Positions 6,624 through 11,485 of a stretch of 11,485 bases of DNA are shown here, one piece after another. Source of the DNA: CALBPI01 sp039814545. Its GTDB lineage: Bacteria > Pseudomonadota > Gammaproteobacteria > Steroidobacterales > Woeseiaceae. A model generated the notes under the pieces. The model did no database searches, had not been told where the DNA came from, and worked only from the letters and a program-made list of their open reading frames with translations. Position 1 is the first letter of the stretch. Each line of letters begins with the position of its first letter. The position numbers and the translations under genes are program-made. The DNA is taken from assembly GCA_039814545.1 (NCBI GenBank), contig JBCCBB010000085.1, positions 1 through 11,485 on the forward strand. The letters run 5' to 3'.

Positions 6624-7518
6624 TGAGATCGAGCGCCTTGAGCGTCGCCGTGTCTTCGCTGAGGCGCGCGGGACGGTGCGTCATCTTGCGGATCAGGTCC
6701 GCGATCTGCTCGCGCATCTCGCGACGATCGACGACCATGTCGAGCGCGCCGTGCTCGAGCAGGAATTCACTGCGCTGGAAGCCTTCGGGCAAGGTCTCGC
6801 GAACCGTTTGCTCGATGACACGACGGCCCGCAAAACCAATGAGCGCGCGCGGTTCGCCGATGTTGATGTCACCAAGCATCGCTAGGCTGGCCGATACACC
6901 GCCCGTCGTCGGGTCAGTGAGCACCGAAATGTAGGGCACGCCTGCTTCGGACAACTCGGCCAGCGCCGCACTCGTCTTCGCCATCTGAAACAAGGAGAAC
7001 AGCGCCTCCTGCATGCGCGCGCCACCGCTCGCCGAAAACGATACGAGCGGGGCCTTGTTCTCGAGCGCGTGCTTTGCCGCCAGCCTGAATCGCTCCCCCA
7101 CGACGGCGCCCATCGAACCGCCCATAAACTTGAATTCGAATGCCGCGGCGGCGACGGGTATTCCGAACAATTCGCCGTGGGCAGCAATCAGTGCGTCCTG
7201 CTCGTCCGTGTTCTTTTGCGCCTGAACGATGCGGTCCTTATAACGCTTGCTATCGCGAAACTTGAGCGGGTCCTGCGGCTGCAGGTTCTCGCCAATTTCC
7301 GTAAACGCACCCTCATCGAAGAACGTGCGCAAACGGTCGCGTGCGCCCATGCGCATGTGGTGGCCACACTTCGGGCACACCAGCATGTTGCGCGCGAGTT
7401 CGGCGCGGTAGAGTTGCGCGCCGCAGTGCGGACACTGAATCCAGAGGCCTTCGGGGACTGACTTTGTCCGCCGCTCCGTCGTGATGCGCGACGGCATGAT
7501 TTTTTCAAACCAGCTCAT
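6601..7518 (-). CDS. accD: Acetyl-CoA carboxylase carboxyltransferase subunit beta
   Basis: A 305-residue beta subunit of the acetyl-CoA carboxylase carboxyltransferase, which moves the carboxyl group from biotin to acetyl-CoA to give malonyl-CoA for fatty acid synthesis. Four cysteines at 29, 32, 48 and 51 (CPHC and CPKC) form the N-terminal zinc ribbon. The crotonase-type core has GGSMGAVVGERF (133-144), SASGGARMQE (162-171) and TDPTTGGVSAS (201-211). Its partner AccA is not in the window. The start is ten bases after the truA stop, with only a weak ribosome binding site, and the end overlaps folC. Complete and of normal length. Confidence 0.98.
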   Translation of the reverse strand: MSWFEKIMPSRITTERRTKSVPEGLWIQCPHCGAQLYRAELARNMLVCPKCGHHMRMGARDRLRTFFDEGAFTEIGENLQPQDPLKFRDSKRYKDRIVQAQKNTDEQDALIAAHGELFGIPVAAAAFEFKFMGGSMGAVVGERFRLAAKHALENKAPLVSFSASGGARMQEALFSLFQMAKTSAALAELSEAGVPYISVLTDPTTGGVSASLAMLGDINIGEPRALIGFAGRRVIEQTVRETLPEGFQRSEFLLEHGALDMVVDRREMREQIADLIRKMTHRPARLSEDTATLKALDLSEQDTAD

Positions 7519-7528
7519 GGCGCGCAGT

Positions 7529-8368
7529 CTACCGCAATTCGTCGGACGCAGCCGTCACGCCGCGGGTCGGAATAAGAGGCAGTGTGGGCGCCAGCGCATC
7601 ACCCGGCACCGGGCACGGGACGCCACATGATTCGGGGTAGTGCACCTCAGTGAGGTACAAGCCGCACGATGGTGCCGCGGCAGCGCTCAGCGTTCGATCA
7701 CGTGCCGCCAGGACGTCGGCCACGGCGGCCGCATCGGCCTCGCCGCGGCCTGACACACGCAGCAGTCCGACCATGTTGCGGACCATGTGCATAAGAAACG
7801 CGTTGGCAGCTACATCAATGACGATCCAATCATCGTGCTGGCGTACGCGGACGTGCCGCAGATCACGAATGGGCGAGTTGGACTGGCAGCCCGCCGCTCG
7901 GAACGACGTGAAATCGTGCTCACCCACTAGCGCAGCCGCTGCGGCCTGCATCGCATCGGCATCCAGGCGGTCATGGAGCCACCAGGCCCGCTGCGCGTAC
8001 AGCGCACTGCGGCTGCGCCCAGTGAGAATTAGGTAGCGGTAGCGGCGCTCAATGGCATCAAAACGCGCGTGAAAATCATCTTCGACCTGACGGGACCAGC
8101 GAATGGCGACATCGTCGGGCAGATTGCTGTTACCACCGAGTATCCAAGAATCGGGTTGGCGCTCCGCTGCACAGTCGAAGTGCACGACTTGCCCGGTGCC
8201 GTGCACACCCGTGTCGGTGCGGCCGGCGCAGTGCACGGTGATGGCTTCGTTTGCCACAACGGACAGGGCGCGTTCGAGCGCGCCCTGAATCGATTCACAA
8301 TGATCCTGGCGTTGCCAGCCGCAGAAGCGGGTGCCGTCGTACTCGACGCCGAGCGCGATACGGGGCAC
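7529..8368 (-). CDS. truA: tRNA pseudouridine(38-40) synthase TruA
   Basis: A 279-residue pseudouridine synthase that converts uridines 38-40 in the anticodon stem-loop of many tRNAs. The catalytic aspartate is D52 in AGRTDTGVH (48-56). The N-terminal EYDGTRFCGWQRQ and the later DDFHARFDA and MVRNMVG segments are typical of the family. The start is GTG (8366-8368), which gives an N-terminus like that of E. coli TruA. No ATG lies upstream in frame after the fimV stop, and the nearest GAGG is about 15 bases away, so reinitiation after fimV (17-base gap) is likely. The C-terminus runs slightly past the conserved CGLYLTEVHYP segment, as in many homologues. Confidence 0.97.
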   Translation of the reverse strand: MPRIALGVEYDGTRFCGWQRQDHCESIQGALERALSVVANEAITVHCAGRTDTGVHGTGQVVHFDCAAERQPDSWILGGNSNLPDDVAIRWSRQVEDDFHARFDAIERRYRYLILTGRSRSALYAQRAWWLHDRLDADAMQAAAAALVGEHDFTSFRAAGCQSNSPIRDLRHVRVRQHDDWIVIDVAANAFLMHMVRNMVGLLRVSGRGEADAAAVADVLAARDRTLSAAAAPSCGLYLTEVHYPESCGVPCPVPGDALAPTLPLIPTRGVTAASDELR

Positions 8369-8385
8369 GTGATGGGTAGCCGGCC

Positions 8386-11300
8386 TCAGCCTAGGCTGTC
8401 GAGCAGCTTCTGGGCTTCGCCCTGCTGCTCGTCGTCACCTTCCTGCAGGACCTCTTCGAGGATGCTGCGCGCCCCATCAGGGTCGCCCATGTCGACATAG
8501 GCGCGTGCCAAGTCGAGCTTGGTGCCCACTTCCGCCACGTTCGTGTTACCCGTGTCCTCGCCATCGATGGCCAGATTCAGGCCCGTGTCCGCGTCGGGAT
8601 CAACGCCCTCTTCACCCGCGAACACTTCCTCGGAGAACAGCGTCGAACCGGCATCCACCTGAGGTTGCTCACGCGTCGCGTCAGCGTCGCCGAGATCATC
8701 GACAGCCAATTCCGTGGTGAGGTCGGCCACGTCGAGGTCGACGTCGCCGATCGCACCTGCGGGGCGGATCGCCGTGGCGTCGCCCGCATCCGTTTCGTCG
8801 AAAGCCGGCATGTCGCTCGTGGCATCAATGGCCGGCATCTCGCTCGTTGCGTCATTGGCGCCGTCCGACGGCATCTCCAGTGTCGCATCTGAGAAGGCGC
8901 TCGTATCCGCCAGCACCGTTTCCTCATCGTCAGCCGGCGCGTCGGGCAGGCTCACTTTAAAGTCATCTGGCAGTACCGAGGTGACGCCCGTCGCTTCAAG
9001 CAGGTCGCCCGAGATGTCGTCAGCCGCATCGCCCAGTGACGACTCAAGATCACCCGTGTTGAGGTCAAGGTCGGAGATGTCGATCTCGGCCGTCGCTGAG
9101 CCGCCGTCACCACCGCCCAGATCACCAAGATCCACGGGCTGTTCGATCGTGCCGTCTTCCAGCGCATCCCCGTCAAACTCGAAGTCGACGCCAGATGCAC
9201 TCGTGTCGCCTGCAGCCGCTTTGTCGTCGTCAGAGACCATCGCCTCATCAAACTCAAAATCAATGCCACTGATATCGGCCGCCACTTGCTCAATGGTGCC
9301 ATCGTCATCCGAATCTGCGGTCGCGGTGTCAAAGACTTCACCGAAGCCATCATCATCGCCGCCAATCTCGGCATCGATCGATGCCGGCGTGGCGCGCGTC
9401 TCGTCGAGCGACAGATCGAGATCGCCGCCTTCAGAGCTCGCCACTGCGCCGCTGAACAGGGCGTGTGCCGGCGCAATCTGCTGGCCCATGATCACGACCT
9501 TGTTCCATTCGGGGTCGCTGGCGTCGACGCCCGACTTCAAGTCTTCCGCGGCCGCTACGAAACCGTCCTGGTTGCCCCAGACGAAGTAGATTTCGGCGAG
9601 CTTGGCCTTGAGTCGGTTGTCCGAGGGATCAACAGCCAACGCGCCCTTAACGAGGTCCGCGGCCTGGTCGTACAGACCATAGGCCATGTGGAAATCGGCT
9701 TCTGCGAGCGGATCAGACTGGTCGAGATTGATCGCCGTTTCTGAACTGAAGGTATCGTCGAGCGAGTATCCGGCGCTCGTGTCTTCATCGTCGCCGATCG
9801 CCTGAGCCTCAGCCGTGGGCTCGATGTCGTCAACAGGTGCCGTCGCCTCGAAACTGTCCGTGGAGTCGAGTGCGGGTTGTTCGGCCGTGGTCGAGGTATC
9901 GACGCGCTTCGCCGTGCCGATGTCGCGCAGGCGGCCGGTCGCGGCCAGCGTGCCATCGAGGTCTTCGAGGTCGGCGGAATCCAGCGCCTCCCAGGTGCCC
10001 GTCGGGTCGTCGTCGGCACCGCGTCGGCGCGCGAAGACGAGCGCGACGCCACCAAGAAGAGCCACACCGGCAATCACCCAGGCGTAAACGTTGTTCAGCA
10101 GGCTCTCGACCAGCGAGGTTTCTTCGGGCGTGGTTACAACCGCGGCCGGGGCCGGTCGTGTGGTCGCTTCCTCGGCAGCATCTTCTGCCGTGTCGTCCGT
10201 GGCGTCTGCTGTCGTGGTGGTGTCTGCATCGTCGCCCGATTCTGCAAAGATGCCGTCCGCTGCGCCGTCCGTCGTGTCCTCGCCGGCGTCGGCGGCGGCT
10301 GCCGCGTCCGTCTCGTCGTCAGCCGCATCGTCGGTATCTGCGTAGAGGTCCTGCGTCGACACGGGCGTTTCTTCAGCCGCGGCCGCGGCGGCCGCAGCTG
10401 CTGCTGCGTCCTGATTAGCGAGTTGCTGCTGCAGCCGCGCCATTTCTTCGTTCTGGATCTGAAGCTGTCGCTCGCGCTCGGCGAGTTCACGGCGCAGACG
10501 CTCAACCTCGGCGCTCGACGCGCTGCTGGTGCCCGTCGTCCCCGGGCGCGTGCTTGCCGTGCTCGGTCCCGATACGCCCGCACCCTCCTCGGGTGGCGTC
10601 AGAACCAGCGTGCCGCTGCTCTCACCACGCCAGTCCTGCATCTGGCGGCGCACTTCCTGCAGTGCGGCCGAACGGTTGACGTTGTACAGCGAGTCGGAGC
10701 TCGGAAGCCGCAGTACGGCGCCGGCGTTCAGTCTGTTGATGTTGCCGTCGAAGGCCTGCGGGTTGGCCTCGAAGATCGCCAGCATGACCTGGTTGATCGA
10801 GATGCTGTCGTCAGGACGGACGCGCTCGGCGATCTCCCAGAGCGTGTCGTTGCGCTGTACGCGGTACTGATCGCCTTCAAGTCGCGCGGGCGCCGGAGCG
10901 CTCGAGCGCTGTACCGCGCCGCTTGAGCGGCTCTCCCGCTGGGGCGGCGGCGTGCGTCTTACGGGCGCCGGTGCTGTCGTCTGCGCCTGCGGCGCTGCGT
11001 AGGTCGGCGGGTCGAGCAGAATCGTGTATTCGCGCAGCAAACGGCCGCGGGGCCAGACGGCCTCCACGAGCATCGTGACAAAAGGATCCGTTACGGGCTG
11101 CGACGAGGTGATCTCGATGGCGGGGTTGGCACCGCCGCGCAGCTTGAAGCGAAAGTTGTTGAGAAACGCGGGCTTATCGATGCCGTAGCGGTCAAACGTG
11201 TCGCGCGAAGCGAGTCTCACCTCCAGCGTCGTCAGTTCGTCCGGAGTTGCACCAAGCAGCGCAATTTCCGCGTCCATGGGCTCGTTCAGGGCCGAGCGGG

Positions 11301-11388
11301 TCGTGATCTCGCCGAGACCGAGCGCCTGAGCGCCCTGTGCTGCGAGGAGACACGCCGCAAACACGAGTGCGGCCAACCAACGATGCAT
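8386..11388 (-). CDS. fimV: FimV/HubP-type polar peptidoglycan-binding protein
   Basis: A 1000-residue inner membrane protein. Residues 1-22 are a signal peptide (A-Q-A before LGLGEI), followed by the FimV N-terminal domain with LGLGEITTRSALNEP. A LysM peptidoglycan-binding domain lies at about 175-229 (YRVQRNDTLWEIAERV), a coiled coil at 294-326, eleven alanines at 328-338 and a transmembrane helix at about 434-454. The cytoplasmic half is very acidic, with TPR-like helices at about 558-618 and the conserved FimV C-terminal domain at 956-1000 (TKLDLARAYVDMGD). FimV and HubP mark the cell pole and support type IV pilus assembly, twitching and, in Pseudomonas, cAMP signalling. The start at 11388 is chosen because GGAG lies seven bases upstream (11396-11399) and the signal peptide begins there; the frame stays open 15 codons further. 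It is the first gene of the probable operon. Confidence 0.93.
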   Translation of the reverse strand: MHRWLAALVFAACLLAAQGAQALGLGEITTRSALNEPMDAEIALLGATPDELTTLEVRLASRDTFDRYGIDKPAFLNNFRFKLRGGANPAIEITSSQPVTDPFVTMLVEAVWPRGRLLREYTILLDPPTYAAPQAQTTAPAPVRRTPPPQRESRSSGAVQRSSAPAPARLEGDQYRVQRNDTLWEIAERVRPDDSISINQVMLAIFEANPQAFDGNINRLNAGAVLRLPSSDSLYNVNRSAALQEVRRQMQDWRGESSGTLVLTPPEEGAGVSGPSTASTRPGTTGTSSASSAEVERLRRELAERERQLQIQNEEMARLQQQLANQDAAAAAAAAAAAEETPVSTQDLYADTDDAADDETDAAAAADAGEDTTDGAADGIFAESGDDADTTTTADATDDTAEDAAEEATTRPAPAAVVTTPEETSLVESLLNNVYAWVIAGVALLGGVALVFARRRGADDDPTGTWEALDSADLEDLDGTLAATGRLRDIGTAKRVDTSTTAEQPALDSTDSFEATAPVDDIEPTAEAQAIGDDEDTSAGYSLDDTFSSETAINLDQSDPLAEADFHMAYGLYDQAADLVKGALAVDPSDNRLKAKLAEIYFVWGNQDGFVAAAEDLKSGVDASDPEWNKVVIMGQQIAPAHALFSGAVASSEGGDLDLSLDETRATPASIDAEIGGDDDGFGEVFDTATADSDDDGTIEQVAADISGIDFEFDEAMVSDDDKAAAGDTSASGVDFEFDGDALEDGTIEQPVDLGDLGGGDGGSATAEIDISDLDLNTGDLESSLGDAADDISGDLLEATGVTSVLPDDFKVSLPDAPADDEETVLADTSAFSDATLEMPSDGANDATSEMPAIDATSDMPAFDETDAGDATAIRPAGAIGDVDLDVADLTTELAVDDLGDADATREQPQVDAGSTLFSEEVFAGEEGVDPDADTGLNLAIDGEDTGNTNVAEVGTKLDLARAYVDMGDPDGARSILEEVLQEGDDEQQGEAQKLLDSLG
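8662..9303 (-). repeat. Degenerate D-A/G-T-x-E-M/Q-P repeats in the FimV cytoplasmic tail
   Basis: Within fimV, residues 696-909 carry seven variants of a short motif: DGTIEQV (696), DGTIEQP (745), DATLEMP (834), DATSEMP (846), DATSDMP (855), DATAIRP (870) and DATREQP (903). A second pair, SGIDFEFDEA and SGVDFEFDGDA, lies between the first two. The intervening sequence is acidic and looks disordered. They could be binding sites for polar partner proteins. This is an inference. Confidence 0.6.
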
Positions 11389-11485
11389 AGTTTTTCTCCG
11401 GCCCGGACGCCTGCCGGGCTGTTTCTCGATCACGCCGCCAACCGGGGCCAGCGGGTGTCCGCCCCAAAACGCCGCCGATGATAGC
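11389..11485 (-). promoter_or_regulatory. fimV 5' leader with GGAG ribosome binding site and hairpin
   Basis: GGAG (11396-11399 on the minus strand) is seven bases from the fimV ATG and decides the start. Just upstream, GCCCGG and CCGGGC (11401-11406 and 11414-11419) form a perfect 6-base stem with a 7-base loop and no T run. TATCAT (11478-11483) resembles a -10 box, but its -35 region would lie outside the window, so the promoter is not proven. No coding signal is seen here. Confidence 0.45.

Noticed and set aside
8714..10926. Long plus-strand open frames opposite fimV (8714-9589 Ser-rich, 9877-10926)
   Set aside because: The Asp/Ala/Thr-rich codons of fimV produce few stops on the other strand. 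The translations are low-complexity or Arg-rich and have no domain.
11389..11433. 15-residue N-terminal extension of FimV
   Set aside because: The extension is basic and would place the hydrophobic signal core too far in. GGAG is seven bases before the ATG at 11388.

Overview
The window reads as chromosomal core sequence of a GC-rich gammaproteobacterium. Three things point there: a FimV/TspA-type polar protein, a lipid A gene of the LpxH type, and the gene order truA-accD-folC-dedD-cvpA-purF, which as I recall it is the E. coli and Pseudomonas arrangement. The species cannot be fixed from the sequence. No mobile element, CRISPR array, phage gene or clear sign of recent transfer was found.

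Left end (1-480): three tRNA genes on the minus strand, transcribed in the order Pro(UGG), Arg(UCU), His(GUG), all with encoded CCA. A strong sigma70-like promoter (381-409) lies about 45 bases upstream of tRNA-Pro. Bases 1-34, downstream of tRNA-His, show no gene and no terminator. On the plus strand from 481 there is a two-gene unit: an exported cyclophilin-type prolyl isomerase, then lpxH, joined by a 1-base stop/start overlap.

Right part (1867-11388): eight minus-strand genes in the order of transcription fimV, truA, accD, folC, a dedD-like SPOR gene, cvpA, purF, miaE. Gaps are 17, 10, -23, 9, 70, -1 and -4 bases, so they could form one operon starting right of 11388, perhaps with an internal start in the 70-base gap before cvpA. 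The set mixes cell-pole and pilus assembly (FimV), tRNA modification (TruA, MiaE), fatty acid synthesis (AccD), folate (FolC), septal cell wall (SPOR protein), a membrane protein tied to colicin V production (CvpA) and the first step of purine synthesis (PurF). PurF and FolC are linked through one-carbon metabolism, because purine synthesis uses formyl-folates.

The two units meet tail to tail with only 7 bases between the lpxH and miaE stop codons, flanked by two perfect GC-rich hairpins inside the gene ends. There is no stretch above 300 bases without a gene. The window looks ordinary and I found no undescribed system. The points most worth a second look are a degenerate D-A/G-T-x-E-M/Q-P repeat in the acidic tail of FimV, miaE coupled to purF, and the structure at the convergent junction.
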